Below, one piece after another: positions 41,362 through 50,525 of a stretch of DNA of 64,000 bases. The translations under genes were made by a program, and so were the position numbers. The notes beneath the pieces are model-generated. The model was not told the origin of the DNA. It made no database searches and saw only the letters and a program-made list of their open reading frames with translations. The stretch is from Bordetella parapertussis (GTDB lineage Bacteria; Pseudomonadota; Gammaproteobacteria; Burkholderiales; Casimicrobiaceae), in contig CALQLA020000015.1 in the NCBI GenBank assembly GCA_943331295.2, positions 32,845-96,844 on the forward strand. The letters are read 5' to 3'. Each line of letters opens with the position of its first letter. Within the stretch, counting starts at the first letter, position 1.

Positions 41362-43644
41362 TCAGTTCGTCGCCATCGCCCAGCGCCGGTGGCCGACGTG
41401 CTTCGCCAGGTACATCGCCCTGTCCGCGCACGCCACCAGCGCGTCCGCGTTCGTGCCGTGGTCGGGAAAGAGCGCGATGCCGATGCTGGCGCTGCAGGCG
41501 AACGTGCGGCCGCCGACGTGGAACGGCACCTCGAGCATCGCCGCGATGCGCGCGGACATCGTCTCCGCGTCCTCTGGCAGCCGCGCATCCTCGATGATGA
41601 CGGTGAACTCGTCGCCGCCGATGCGGCAGACGGTGTCGGTCGCGCGCACGCTGTGCTGCACGCGGCGCGCGACCTCCCTCAGCACGCTGTCGCCCGCGTC
41701 GTGGCCATGGCTGTCGTTGATCGCCTTGAAGTCGTCGAGGTCGATGAACAGGAGCCCCGCGCCGCGGCCCCTGCGCGCGGCGACCTGCAGCGCGCGCTCG
41801 AACTGCTCGTGGAACATCCGGCGGTTGAGGAGCCCGGTCAGCGAGTCGTGGCTCGCGAGGTCCTCCAGCCGCTTCTGCGCGTCCTTCAGCGTCGAGATGT
41901 CGGTGAACACGCGCACGAAATTGGCGATCGCGCCCACCTCGTCCCGGACCAGGCTCATCGTCAGCCACATCGGCAGCGAGCCGCCGTCCTTGTGGTGGCA
42001 CAGCACCTCGGCCGTGACGCAGCCCTGGGCGAGCGCGTGCGCCCGCAGGCTCTCGCTCTCGAACGCGTCCGGCGCCCGGAACGGGGTGCGCGCGGCGTGG
42101 ACACCCACCATCTCGCCGGCGGCGAAGCCGGTGATCCGGGTGAACGCCGGGTTCACGGCGATGACGCGGTCGTCGGCATCGGTCAGCATGATCGCGTCGC
42201 CGGTCGCCTCGAACACCTTGGCGTTGAGTCGCAGCTCGGCGGCCCGCGCCTGCTCCGCCGACACGTCCTGCAACAGCGAGACGACGTGCTCCACCGCATC
42301 GGACGCGTCGAAGACCGGCGCGCTGATGATCCGGTACACGCGCTGCGCCGCCTGCGGCGGGGCGTCGACCGCCTGCAGCGCGTCCTGCACCATCGGGCTC
42401 GCGAGCATCTCGCGGTCGCGCGCCGCCATCGCCGAGGCGAGGGTCTTGGGCAGGACCCGGTCGAGGCGGCCGCCCACGGCCTTCTTCGCCGTGACGTCGA
42501 ACATGCCCTCGGCCGCCCGGTTCCACACCTTCACCTTGCCGGCATCCTGGCCGCCGGCGCTGCGCACGACGACGCCCAGCGGCACGTGGTCGATGAAGGC
42601 CTCCAGGAAGGCCGTCTGGCGCCTGCGCTCGCGGATGCGGCGGCGGGTGACGTAGGCAAGCGCCGTGATGGTGGCGAAGAACGCGACGATCATCGCGGTC
42701 GCGACGGTCGAGGCGAGCACGTAGGTTCTCTGGCGCTGCTCGAAGCGCGCGAGCACCTCGTCCTCGGCGCGGGCCGCCATGACGATCAGCGGATAGTCGG
42801 CGAGCCTGCGGTAGGCGAGCATGCGCCGGGTGCCGTCGACCGCGCTCGTTCCGGTGAACGAGCCTTCGCTCTGGGCCCGGGCGGCGGCGAATACCGGCGT
42901 CGCGCTGCCGTCCTGCGCAGCCTCGACGCGGCCGCCGGAGCGGCGCACGCGATAGATGCCGTCCATGCCGAGGACGGCCACCATGCCTTGCCGACCGAGC
43001 CGCGGCTCGCTGTAGAAATTGGCGAAGTAGGCGGCGCCGACCGAGATCGTCACGATGCCGGCGAAGCGGCCGCCGGCGCCGTTGAGGCGCCGCGACAGCT
43101 TGATCTCGGGCTCGCCGGTGCGGCGGCTTGGCATCACCTGGCTGATGTCGAGGACGCCCGTGTCGCGCATGGCGTGCAGGCGGAAGAAGGGGCGATCGGC
43201 GACATTGATCGGCATCCCGCCGGCATCGGTGGTGGCGATCGTGTAGCCCGCGGCATTGTTGACGCTGATCCGGAACGGGCCGCCGACCGGCACGAGGTTC
43301 CGGCGCACCAGGGAGCGCAGGTCGACCGTCCCGTCGCGCTCGAACTGCGCCGCGATGATCAGCGTCGTGCGGTCGATGTCGCGCAACTCGCCCGCGACGT
43401 ACTCGGCAAACGCCGCCGCCTCGCTCTCGGTGCTGCGCATCGCCGCGTAGAGCGTCTCGCTGCGATCGGTTTCGAGCCGGATCGAAAGCGCGAACCAGAG
43501 CGCGGCGATCAGCAACACGCCGAACGCCGGAACGAGCAGCAACGCCCGCGCCAGCCACCAGCTGCGCCAGTCGTGCGGGATGCTCGCCCGCACGGCGTGC
43601 AGCTGCCGCGACAGGCTTCGGGCGATCTGCCGCCGGGCGTTCAT
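41362..43644 (-). CDS. Membrane diguanylate cyclase with dCache and PAS domains
   Basis: The 760-residue protein has an N-terminal membrane helix (ALLLVPAFGVLLIAALWFA), a periplasmic sensor of the dCache type (DRPFFRLHAMRDTGVLDI and GIVTISVGAAYFANFY), a second helix (VLASTVATAMIVAFFATITA), two PAS-like regions (IDHVPLGVVVRS and FEATGDAIMLTDADDRVIAVN) and a C-terminal GGDEF domain. The active site reads RIGGDEFTVI, so c-di-GMP synthesis is expected; no EAL domain follows. ATG 43644 is used; GTG 43656 is possible. It should couple an external small-molecule signal to c-di-GMP. Confidence 0.92.
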   Translation of the reverse strand: MNARRQIARSLSRQLHAVRASIPHDWRSWWLARALLLVPAFGVLLIAALWFALSIRLETDRSETLYAAMRSTESEAAAFAEYVAGELRDIDRTTLIIAAQFERDGTVDLRSLVRRNLVPVGGPFRISVNNAAGYTIATTDAGGMPINVADRPFFRLHAMRDTGVLDISQVMPSRRTGEPEIKLSRRLNGAGGRFAGIVTISVGAAYFANFYSEPRLGRQGMVAVLGMDGIYRVRRSGGRVEAAQDGSATPVFAAARAQSEGSFTGTSAVDGTRRMLAYRRLADYPLIVMAARAEDEVLARFEQRQRTYVLASTVATAMIVAFFATITALAYVTRRRIRERRRQTAFLEAFIDHVPLGVVVRSAGGQDAGKVKVWNRAAEGMFDVTAKKAVGGRLDRVLPKTLASAMAARDREMLASPMVQDALQAVDAPPQAAQRVYRIISAPVFDASDAVEHVVSLLQDVSAEQARAAELRLNAKVFEATGDAIMLTDADDRVIAVNPAFTRITGFAAGEMVGVHAARTPFRAPDAFESESLRAHALAQGCVTAEVLCHHKDGGSLPMWLTMSLVRDEVGAIANFVRVFTDISTLKDAQKRLEDLASHDSLTGLLNRRMFHEQFERALQVAARRGRGAGLLFIDLDDFKAINDSHGHDAGDSVLREVARRVQHSVRATDTVCRIGGDEFTVIIEDARLPEDAETMSARIAAMLEVPFHVGGRTFACSASIGIALFPDHGTNADALVACADRAMYLAKHVGHRRWAMATN

Positions 43645-43783
43645 GTGCGACCGCACGGAATCGTGAAGCCGGGGGCGGGGGAGCGACGGGAGGCGTGAAG
43701 GGAACCCACGAAGCGAGCCTACGCCATGGCGTCCGGGGCTGCCATCCGTACAATTACCTACGAACTGGCCAGGGCCGGTGATG

Positions 43784-44677
43784 TCACCGCGCGACTCCGC
43801 CGGAGGGGCCGATCGGCTCGACGTGGATGACCGCGCCCGTCCGGTCGAACACCGCGGTGATCGCCTGCTCCAGCACGTCGCAGAGGGCGTGGCTTGCCGC
43901 CACCGTCGTCTCCGGCGGCACCAGCAGCTTGAACTCGACGTGCCGCAGGTTGCCCGACTTGCGCGCCCGCAGCGACGAGAAGCGGGCCGAGGCCGGCAGC
44001 GCCCCCGCGATCGCCGCCTCGATCGCGGCGAGCTCCGTGGCCGGGAGCGCCGAATCCATCAGGCCGGCGGCGGAACGCCGCATCAGGCTGACGCCCGTCC
44101 TGACGATGTTGGCGGCGACCAGCAACGCGACGACCGGGTCGAGGATCTTCCACTGCGGCGCGAAGACCAGCACCGCCAGCGCGGCGACGACGCCCACCGA
44201 CGTCCAGACGTCGGTCAGGAGGTGATGGGCGTCGGCCTCCAGCACGATGCTGTCGTGCCGGCGCGCGAAGCGCATCAGCACCACCGCCACCACCGCGTTC
44301 AGCGTCGACGCGACCAGCGAGATCGCGATGCCGATGCCCAGTTCCGTCGGCAGCTCCGGGCGCGCGAGCCGCCCGAACGCGGCCCACGCGATCGAGGCCG
44401 CGGCGACCAGGATCAGCGCGCCCTCGAGTCCGCTCGAGAAGTACATCGCCTTTTCGTGGCCCCAGGGGTGCGACGCGTCGGGCGGTCGCTCGGCGATGAG
44501 GAGGACCACCAGCGCGACCGTCGCGGCGACGACGTTGACGAGCGACTCCACGGCGTCGGAGAAGAGGCTGACCGAGCCGGTCACGTACCACGCGCCGAAC
44601 TTGAGCGACAGCGTCACGATCGACGTCGCGATCGAGAGCACCGCCATGCGCTGCGACGGAGTGAGATTCCAGTGCAT
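43784..44677 (-). CDS. Cation diffusion facilitator family metal exporter
   Basis: The 297-residue inner-membrane protein has six hydrophobic segments and the CDF pattern. SVSLFSDAVESLVN is helix 2 (Asp ligand; the usual second Asp is Asn here), ASHPWGHEKAMYFSS is the loop, and EADAHHLLTDVWTSVGV is helix 5 with the His/Asp metal site. The C-terminal ~90 residues form the cytoplasmic regulatory domain. Members export Zn2+, Fe2+, Mn2+ or Co2+; specificity is unclear. An FNR-like box lies about 90 bp upstream of its start. Confidence 0.9.
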   Translation of the reverse strand: MHWNLTPSQRMAVLSIATSIVTLSLKFGAWYVTGSVSLFSDAVESLVNVVAATVALVVLLIAERPPDASHPWGHEKAMYFSSGLEGALILVAAASIAWAAFGRLARPELPTELGIGIAISLVASTLNAVVAVVLMRFARRHDSIVLEADAHHLLTDVWTSVGVVAALAVLVFAPQWKILDPVVALLVAANIVRTGVSLMRRSAAGLMDSALPATELAAIEAAIAGALPASARFSSLRARKSGNLRHVEFKLLVPPETTVAASHALCDVLEQAITAVFDRTGAVIHVEPIGPSGGVAR

Positions 44678-44764
44678 CGGGTGAGGCTCCGGGATGCAGG
44701 GCTTCCCATCGTATGCCCTGCGGCCCCCGGATTCGCCGCCGGCCGGTGTCAAAGGCGACGCAGC

Positions 44765-44778
44765 TTGATCTCGGTCAA
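44765..44778 (-). promoter_or_regulatory. FNR/Anr-type box upstream of the CDF gene
   Basis: TTGATCTCGGTCAA fits the FNR/Anr pattern TTGAT-N4-(A/G)TCAA. It sits in a longer perfect palindrome (GCAGCTTGA at 44760-44768, TCAAGCTGC at 44775-44783). Its centre is 94 bp before the CDF start. A TACGAT hexamer at about 44711-44716 could be the -10, placing the box near -68, a class I position. Besides this box and REP-like D, the 316-bp gap holds nothing recognisable. Confidence 0.5.
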
Positions 44779-44906
44779 GCTGCGAGGGCCTTATGCCCGC
44801 GTCGACGCGGGTGCCGCTCGCGCGTCGTCGTGCCCGGACAACACGACCGCGGAGGGCGAGCAGCGCGGGGCGAGGCCGGCATCGCCGGGGTCGACCGTCA
44901 AACTCT

Positions 44907-44998
44907 CGTAGCCCGGCGTTGAGCGAATGCGAAACCCGGGGCAATCGGGCCCATGGCCGCAACCACCCGGGTTTCGCTCGCGCTCAACCCGGGCTACG
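44907..44998. repeat. REP-like palindromes D1 and D2 in opposite orientation
   Basis: D1 (44907-44940) reads CGTAGCCCGGCGTTGAGCG with the right arm AAACCCGGG; D2 (44964-44998) is the same element reversed, ACCCGGGTTTCGCTCGCG with AACCCGGGCTACG. The head-to-head pair is like the BIME units of REP elements. The TAG stop of the minus-strand COG4091 gene (44994-44996) is the CTA of D2. Confidence 0.85.
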
Positions 44999-46361
44999 AC
45001 GGGGGCGCCGCCCGTCCGGCGCGCGGCCGGAATTCCGCTTCCATCTCGCGGCGGAAGCGCACCGCGGGGTTCGCGGCGTCGAACGCGACGTCGGTCCATT
45101 GCACCGGCTGCCCGCTCGCGACCGGGCGCAGCAGCTTCACGTGGTGCGCGAGGCCGAGCGGCAGGCCGGCCAGCGCCAGCGAGTCCGCCGCCGGCATCAG
45201 CTTGCCGTACACGGTGAAGCCGCCCTCGCCGTCGAGCGTTTCGCCTGCGGAGAGGTCGCGCTTGGCGGTGGCGACGACGTCGCCGTGCCAGGCGCGCGCG
45301 GCGCCGGTCGCCTCGCGCCGCAGGCCGACCGACGCGACGCTGATCCCGAGCTCCAGCCCGATCAGGTGGTACGGCTTGTACATCGCCGTGTAGCGCCCGG
45401 TGTCGTCGGTGAGGAGGCCGTATTCCCTGAAGCAGCGCTCGACGTAGCCGGTCGCCGCCTCGAACGTCACGTAGACGCCCCAGCGCAGGTCGCGGAACAC
45501 CGGGCGCCCGTCGCGCTCGACGCTGGAGATCACCTCGACCTGGCCGCGGTGATGCAGTTGCCCGCCGGCTTCCGCCGGGCGCAGCACGCGCGGCAGGTCG
45601 TCGACGCCGCAGGGCGGAAAGGCGAGCCCGCCCGGGGCCGGCGTGAGTCCCGTCGCGTTGGCCACGGCGGCCATCTCGATCGCCGACTTGGTACCGTCGA
45701 GGAACGAGTTGAACATCTGCGCGTTCATGCCGCCGATCCGCGCATCCTCGGCCGACAGCCCGTAGTGCCGCCACACGGTGTCCGGCGTCGACTGGTGGTA
45801 TGCCGGCAGGTACTTGGTGCCCTTCCCCGCCGCGATGACCTCGAACCCGGCCGCGCGCGCCCAGTCGACCATCTCGCAGATCAGCGCCGGCTGGTCGCCG
45901 TAGGCCAGCGAGTAGACGATGCCGGCGGCAGCGGCCCGCTTCGCGAGCAGCGGGCCCGCGAGCGCGTCGGCCTCGACGTTCACCATCACGATGTGCTTGC
46001 CGTGCTCGCAGCAGGCCAGCACGTGGGCGATGCCCGCGGCCGGGCTGCCGGTGGCGTCGATGACGATTTCCACTTCGCCCGCCGCGATCATCCGCATGGC
46101 GTCGTCGGTCACGTGCGTGGTGCCGCCCTTGGCGGCGTCGGCGAACGATCCGGCTCCGATGCGCTCGGCCGGCCAGCCGGTGGCCGCCAGCGCCGCACGC
46201 GCGCGTTCCGGCGACAGGTCGGCCACGCCGACGAGATGCATGCCGGGCGTCGTGCGCACCTGCGAGAGGAACATCGAGCCGAACTTGCCGGCGCCGATCA
46301 GTCCGACCGAGAGCGGCTGACCGCGCTCGGCACGCGCCTGCAGGAGGTGATGCAGGTTCAT
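44994..46361 (-). CDS. COG4091-like NAD(P)-dependent oxidoreductase with C-terminal SAF domain
   Basis: The 455-residue protein begins with a Rossmann fold (LSVGLIGAGKFGSMFLSQV) like homoserine dehydrogenase and Gfo/Idh/MocA enzymes. The middle part (AGKGTKYLPAYHQSTPDTVW) and the SAF-type end (VATAKRDLSAGETLDGEGGFTVYGKLMPA) are typical of the COG4091 group, some of which act on branched sugar acids. The exact substrate is unknown. ATG 46361 overlaps the upstream gene's stop by 4 bp, giving an operon of two. The stop codon lies in REP-like element D2. Confidence 0.82.
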   Translation of the reverse strand: MNLHHLLQARAERGQPLSVGLIGAGKFGSMFLSQVRTTPGMHLVGVADLSPERARAALAATGWPAERIGAGSFADAAKGGTTHVTDDAMRMIAAGEVEIVIDATGSPAAGIAHVLACCEHGKHIVMVNVEADALAGPLLAKRAAAAGIVYSLAYGDQPALICEMVDWARAAGFEVIAAGKGTKYLPAYHQSTPDTVWRHYGLSAEDARIGGMNAQMFNSFLDGTKSAIEMAAVANATGLTPAPGGLAFPPCGVDDLPRVLRPAEAGGQLHHRGQVEVISSVERDGRPVFRDLRWGVYVTFEAATGYVERCFREYGLLTDDTGRYTAMYKPYHLIGLELGISVASVGLRREATGAARAWHGDVVATAKRDLSAGETLDGEGGFTVYGKLMPAADSLALAGLPLGLAHHVKLLRPVASGQPVQWTDVAFDAANPAVRFRREMEAEFRPRAGRAAPPS

Positions 46362-46783
46362 TTCTGGATGCCGCCCGACGGGGGCGGCGCCTGCTGCGCC
46401 CCGGAAGGCGTGGCGCCGGACTGCACGCCCGCAGGCGCGCCGCCGTAGGCGCCGGCATACGATCCCCAGCCGCTCCTGCCGTCCGTCGCCTTCCATCCGG
46501 CGACGATCTCCTCGGTGGTCAGCGTCCTGCTGCCGGACACGATGCCGCGTCCGATCACCATGCAGTGCTCGACCTCGAAGTAGCGCAGGAGCTCGTCGCG
46601 GCGGCGCATCGCGTCGCGCGCCGGCGCGCCGGCGGCGCTCAGGTCGACGGGCGTCACCGTGTCGCGGAAGATCACGGCGCCGCCGCGGTCGATGACTTCG
46701 TAGCACGTGCCCGCGAGCACGGGCAGCGCGGCCGCGCCGGCCAGGGCGCCTGCGATGATTGCCGACATCACGCGTCCATTCAT
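46358..46783 (-). CDS. Small secreted hypothetical protein
   Basis: The 141-residue protein has a signal peptide (SAIIAGALAGAAALPVLAG) followed by CYEVIDRGGAVIFRDTVTPVD, reminiscent of DUF4124-like envelope proteins. A central EEIVAGWKATDGRSGWGSY stretch and a Gly/Ala/Pro-rich tail (GGAPAGVQSGATPSGAQQ) complete it. Start ATG 46783 was chosen; GTG/ATG codons upstream are not family-like. It overlaps the next gene by 4 bp. Function unknown. Confidence 0.65.
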   Translation of the reverse strand: MNGRVMSAIIAGALAGAAALPVLAGTCYEVIDRGGAVIFRDTVTPVDLSAAGAPARDAMRRRDELLRYFEVEHCMVIGRGIVSGSRTLTTEEIVAGWKATDGRSGWGSYAGAYGGAPAGVQSGATPSGAQQAPPPSGGIQK

Positions 46784-46993
46784 GATTGCCTCCACAACGA
46801 CCATGACGCCCTTCCCGGCCGTGCGCCCCGCCGGCGGCGGCGCGGGCGACAGGCGGGCCCGTGGGCGATCCCAACCGTTACTTTACAGGCTTCGTCGCGT
46901 CCCGGATGCACGCGCCCGCCGATCGGCCGCCGTTCCGCCGGCGTTGTTCACTGCGGCGGCCGGACGACGATCGGGGCCGCGGCGAGGGCGCCG

Positions 46994-47881
46994 TCAGCCT
47001 TCGGCTACGCGCTGCGCCGCCGCCACGATCCAGTCCTCGAAGGCCGCCAGCCGTGGCGGGCGCGGGCGGTTCGGCGGGTAGGCGAGGTAGTACGCGCCGG
47101 ACGTGCGCACTGCCGTCGCGATGGGGGCCACCAGCCGGCCGGATGCGAGGTCGTCCTCGACCAGCGCGCGCTGCGCGATCATCACCCCGAGCTCGTCGAT
47201 CGCCGCCTGATACGCGAGCGCGGCATTGTCGAACTTGAGTCCGACGTTGCCGTCGATGTCGGGGACCCCCGCCGCGGCGAGCCACGTCGGCCAGTCGCGC
47301 GGCCGGTTCATCGAGCAGAGCAGCTGGTGGCGCGCGAGGTCACGCGGCTCGCGCAGCCGCGGCAGCCGGGGACTGCAGACGGGCAGCAGCACCTCGCCGA
47401 ACAGCCGGCGGAAGCCGGGACCGCCGGGCGGCTCCTGTTTCGAGTGAATGCACGCGTCGATGTCCTCCCGGCCGAAATCGGCGATCTCGTGCGACGTCGT
47501 GATCTGCACGTCGATCCCGGGATGCAGCGCGTGGAACGCGGCGAGGCGCGGAACCAGCCAGCGCATCGCGAACGTCGGCGGCAGCTTCAGCCGGAGCAGG
47601 TTGCTGTCGGGGCTCGTCTGCACCTGCCGGGTCGCGAAGTCGATCTGGTCGAGCGCGCCGTTGATCGTGCGGAAGTACGCAGTCCCCTTGACGGTCAGCG
47701 TGAGGCCGCGCTGGGCGCGCGTGAACAGCTTGGCGCCGAGCCAGCCCTCAAGCGCGGAGACGTGCCGGCTGACGGCACCCTGCGTCACCGCCAGTTCGCG
47801 CGCGGCGCCGGTGACGCTGCCGTTGCGGGCGACGGCTTCGAAGGCGCGGACGGCGTTGAGGGGAGGCAATCGGCGCAGCAT
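46994..47881 (-). CDS. LysR-family transcriptional regulator (GcvA-like)
   Basis: The 295-residue regulator has an N-terminal winged helix-turn-helix (LPPLNAVRAFEAVARNGSVTGAARELAVTQGAVSRHV reads in two parts, helix 2 and recognition helix AVTQGAVSRHVSALE). A periplasmic-binding-like co-inducer domain follows (from about residue 90). GcvA-type features include LPPTFAMRWLVPRL. It is divergent from the eleven-gene cluster at 48031-59941, the classical LysR layout, so it probably controls that cluster in response to a pathway intermediate. Confidence 0.9.
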   Translation of the reverse strand: MLRRLPPLNAVRAFEAVARNGSVTGAARELAVTQGAVSRHVSALEGWLGAKLFTRAQRGLTLTVKGTAYFRTINGALDQIDFATRQVQTSPDSNLLRLKLPPTFAMRWLVPRLAAFHALHPGIDVQITTSHEIADFGREDIDACIHSKQEPPGGPGFRRLFGEVLLPVCSPRLPRLREPRDLARHQLLCSMNRPRDWPTWLAAAGVPDIDGNVGLKFDNAALAYQAAIDELGVMIAQRALVEDDLASGRLVAPIATAVRTSGAYYLAYPPNRPRPPRLAAFEDWIVAAAQRVAEG

Positions 47882-47911
47882 GGCCTGATATGAGTTTTTG
47901 TCAATGCGACT

Positions 47912-47954
47912 ATGCGCTTATTGTGCTTGCGCATCAACCCGGCTCGTCTAGCAT
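47912..47954 (+). promoter_or_regulatory. Predicted LysR operator and promoter of the catabolic cluster
   Basis: ATGCGC (47912-47917) and GCGCAT (47929-47934) form a perfect inverted repeat with 11-bp spacing, of LysR-box size (T-N11-A); another ATGCG lies at 47904. A weak promoter overlaps it: -35-like TTGCGC (47927-47932), 16 bp, then TAGCAT (47949-47954). A LysR site overlapping the -35 is usual for activation. It lies between the divergent starts at 47881 and 48031. Confidence 0.5.
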
Positions 47955-48030
47955 GGCGGCAGCGACGCCGGTGCCGGAAACCGGCGCGATGCGGGAACCA
48001 CGAAGCACGCCGGCAAGAGGAGGAGTGGAC

Positions 48031-49059
48031 ATGAACATCGGAACCGATGCAATCGGCAGTGCTACGGGGTTTCGCCCCGCGCGCAGTCGCGCCGCGTGGA
48101 TCCTGCGCGCGGCCCTTTTCGCGATCGCGGCGACGGCCGCGGGCCTCGCGCAGGCGCAGGCCTGGCCCACGCGGCCGATCAAGCTGATCGTGCCGTGGCC
48201 TCCCGGGGGCGGCGTCGACACCGCCGCGCGGATGATCGCCGAACCGCTGGCGCAACGTCTCGGCCAGCCCGTCGTGATCGACAACCGGCCGGGCGCGGCA
48301 GGCAACATCGGCACCGCGTTCGCCGCGAAGGAGAAGCCCGACGGCTACACGCTGCTGATGGCGTCGCTGTCCCCGCACTCGGTCAACCCCCACCTCTACG
48401 CCAAGCTCGGCTTCGAGCCGATCAAGGACTTCGCGCCGATCGCGCTCGTGTACACGGTGCCGAGTTTCCTCGTGGTCCCGTCGGCGTCGCCGGCGAACAC
48501 CGCGCAGGAACTCGTCGCGCTCGCCAAGGCGAGCCCCGGCAAGCTCAACTTCGCGTCCGGCGGCCCGGGGTCCTCGCAGCATCTCTTCGGCGTGATGTTC
48601 AACACGGCCACCCAGATCGACACGGTCCACATTTCCTACAAGGGAACCTCGCCCGCGGAGCAGGGGCTGGTCGCGGGGCAGGTCGACTACATGCTCGATC
48701 CGCCGACCTGCCTGCCGTTCGTGACCGGTGGACGGCTGAAGGCCCTCGCCGTCGCGGCGCCGAAGCGCAATCCCGAGTTGCCGAACGTGCCGACGCTGGA
48801 CGAGGCGGGCATCAAGGGCGTCTACACGCTGACCTACTACGGGGTCGCCGCGCCCGCGGGCACGCCCCGGGACATCGTCAACCGGCTCAACGCCGAGATC
48901 AATGCGATCCTCAGGACCGACGACGTCCGCAACCGCCTCGCCAAGCTCGCGGCCGAGCCGGGGACCGGCACGCCGGAGGAGTTCGGGCAGTTCATGGAAT
49001 CCGAGATGAAGCGGTACGGCGAGATCGTCCGGATCTCCGGAGCGAAGGCGGTCGAATGA
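48031..49059 (+). CDS. Bug/TctC-type tricarboxylate-transporter receptor (first of cluster)
   Basis: The 342-residue periplasmic receptor has a signal peptide ([18 protein letters not shown]) and the Bug core: [89 protein letters not shown] and [17 protein letters not shown]. Bug proteins bind carboxylates, aromatic acids or amides for TctAB-type importers, which are not in the window. AAGAGGAGGAGTGGAC precedes ATG 48031. It opens the LysR-controlled cluster and overlaps the LeuC-like gene by 4 bp. Confidence 0.92.
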   Translation: MNIGTDAIGSATGFRPARSRAAWILRAALFAIAATAAGLAQAQAWPTRPIKLIVPWPPGGGVDTAARMIAEPLAQRLGQPVVIDNRPGAAGNIGTAFAAKEKPDGYTLLMASLSPHSVNPHLYAKLGFEPIKDFAPIALVYTVPSFLVVPSASPANTAQELVALAKASPGKLNFASGGPGSSQHLFGVMFNTATQIDTVHISYKGTSPAEQGLVAGQVDYMLDPPTCLPFVTGGRLKALAVAAPKRNPELPNVPTLDEAGIKGVYTLTYYGVAAPAGTPRDIVNRLNAEINAILRTDDVRNRLAKLAAEPGTGTPEEFGQFMESEMKRYGEIVRISGAKAVE

Positions 49060-50525
49060 CGCGCGCCGACGCCGCCGGCGCCGGCGCGATCGACGGGGAT
49101 GCGGGCGCGCCCCGGACGATGTTCGCCAAGAACTGGGCGCGCCACCGGATCCTCGAGCGCGACGACGGGCAGGTGCTGCTCTACGCCGACCTGCACTTCA
49201 TCCACGACGTCTCCGCCGTCGCGTTCGAGGCGCTGCGCCGGCGCGGCCTCGCGATCCGCGCGCCGCACCGGACCTTCGGCACGCCCGACCACTACGTGCC
49301 CACCGCGAGCCGCGACATCGCGACGATCGCCGACCCGGAAAAGCGCGGCATGGCGCACGCGCTGATGACGGACAGCGCGAGCGCGGGCATCCGCTGCCTC
49401 GGCCTCACGGATCCGCGGCAAGGCATCGTCCACGTCGTTGGCCCCGAGCAGGGCCTGTCCTGGCCCGGCACGATCATCGTCTGCGGCGACAGCCACACCT
49501 CGACGCACGGCGCGCTCGGCGCGCTGGCGTTCGGCATCGGGGCGACGGAAATGACGCACGTCCTCGCGACGCAGTCGCTGTGGCAGCGGCGGCCGAAGAC
49601 GATGCGCATCGTCGTCGACGGCCGGCTCGGCGACGGCGTCGGCGCCAAGGACGTGGTGCTCGCGATCATCGCGCGGATCGGCGCCGCGGGTGCCGCCGGC
49701 CACGTCGTCGAGTACGCGGGGTCGGCGATCACGGCGCTGTCGATGGAGGGACGCCTCACCGTCTGCAACATGTCGATCGAGGCCGGCGCGCGCGCCGGCA
49801 TGATCGCGCCGGACGACACCACGTTCCAGTACCTGGCCGGCCGCCCGTACGCGCCCGCCGGTCGCGAATGGGAGATCGCGCTCGACCGGTGGCGCGCGCT
49901 GCCGTCCGATCCCGGCGCGGCGTTCGATCGCGAAGTCTCGCTCGCCGCGGCGGACATCGAGCCGATGGTCACCTGGGGCACGAGTCCCGAGGATGCGGCC
50001 CCGATCACCGGCCGCGTGCCCGACCCGGCCGATGCGCCGAGCGCCGAGCGGCGCGACGCGATCGCGCGGGCGCTGGCCTACATGGACTTGAGGCCCGGCA
50101 CCCCGCTGACCGACGTCCGGGTGGACCGGGTATTCGTGGGCTCGTGCACCAACGGCCGCATCGAGGACCTGCGCAGCGCGGCAGCCGTCGCCGCCGGCCG
50201 GAAGGTCGCGGCCGGCGTCGAGGCCTGGGTCGTTCCGGGCTCCGGCCTCGTGAAGGCGCAGGCCGAGGCGGAAGGACTCGACCGCGTGTTCACCGACGCC
50301 GGGTTCCAGTGGCGCCATCCCGGCTGCTCGATGTGCCTCGGGACCAACGGCGACATCGCCGGCCCCGGCCAGCGCTGCGCGTCGACGTCGAACCGGAACT
50401 TCGTCGGGCGCCAGGGCCCGGGGACCCGCACCCATCTGCTCGGCCCGGCGATGGCGGCGGCTGCGGCCGTCACCGGCCGCCTGGCCGACGTGCGGCAGTT
50501 GCCGGCAACGGGAGCCCGCGCATGA
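49056..50525 (+). CDS. 3-isopropylmalate dehydratase large-subunit-like hydro-lyase
   Basis: This 489-residue aconitase-superfamily large subunit shows the [4Fe-4S] ligands: Cys in [15 protein letters not shown] and two in [31 protein letters not shown] is the conserved substrate loop. Sequence and length are close to LeuC. With the LeuD-like protein it would isomerise a hydroxy-polycarboxylate. The location inside a LysR/Bug/CoA-transferase cluster, coupled by ATGA overlaps on both sides, suggests a catabolic paralogue (citraconate- or homoaconitate-like substrate) over leucine biosynthesis, but a leucine role cannot be excluded. Confidence 0.9.
   Translation: MTRADAAGAGAIDGDAGAPRTMFAKNWARHRILERDDGQVLLYADLHFIHDVSAVAFEALRRRGLAIRAPHRTFGTPDHYVPTASRDIATIADPEKRGMAHALMTDSASAGIRCLGLTDPRQGIVHVVGPEQGLSWPGTIIVCGDSHTSTHGALGALAFGIGATEMTHVLATQSLWQRRPKTMRIVVDGRLGDGVGAKDVVLAIIARIGAAGAAGHVVEYAGSAITALSMEGRLTVCNMSIEAGARAGMIAPDDTTFQYLAGRPYAPAGREWEIALDRWRALPSDPGAAFDREVSLAAADIEPMVTWGTSPEDAAPITGRVPDPADAPSAERRDAIARALAYMDLRPGTPLTDVRVDRVFVGSCTNGRIEDLRSAAAVAAGRKVAAGVEAWVVPGSGLVKAQAEAEGLDRVFTDAGFQWRHPGCSMCLGTNGDIAGPGQRCASTSNRNFVGRQGPGTRTHLLGPAMAAAAAVTGRLADVRQLPATGARA

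Noticed and set aside
40835..43753. Very long arginine-rich frame overlapping the diguanylate cyclase
   Set aside because: Same-strand out-of-frame shadow; the GGDEF, PAS and Cache motifs are in the chosen frame.
44760..44783. Hairpin as a transcription terminator
   Set aside because: No T-tract on either strand; the core fits an FNR box better.
46878..47285. Separate small gene inside the 3' part of the LysR gene
   Set aside because: Out-of-frame arginine-rich shadow with no start signal or family resemblance.
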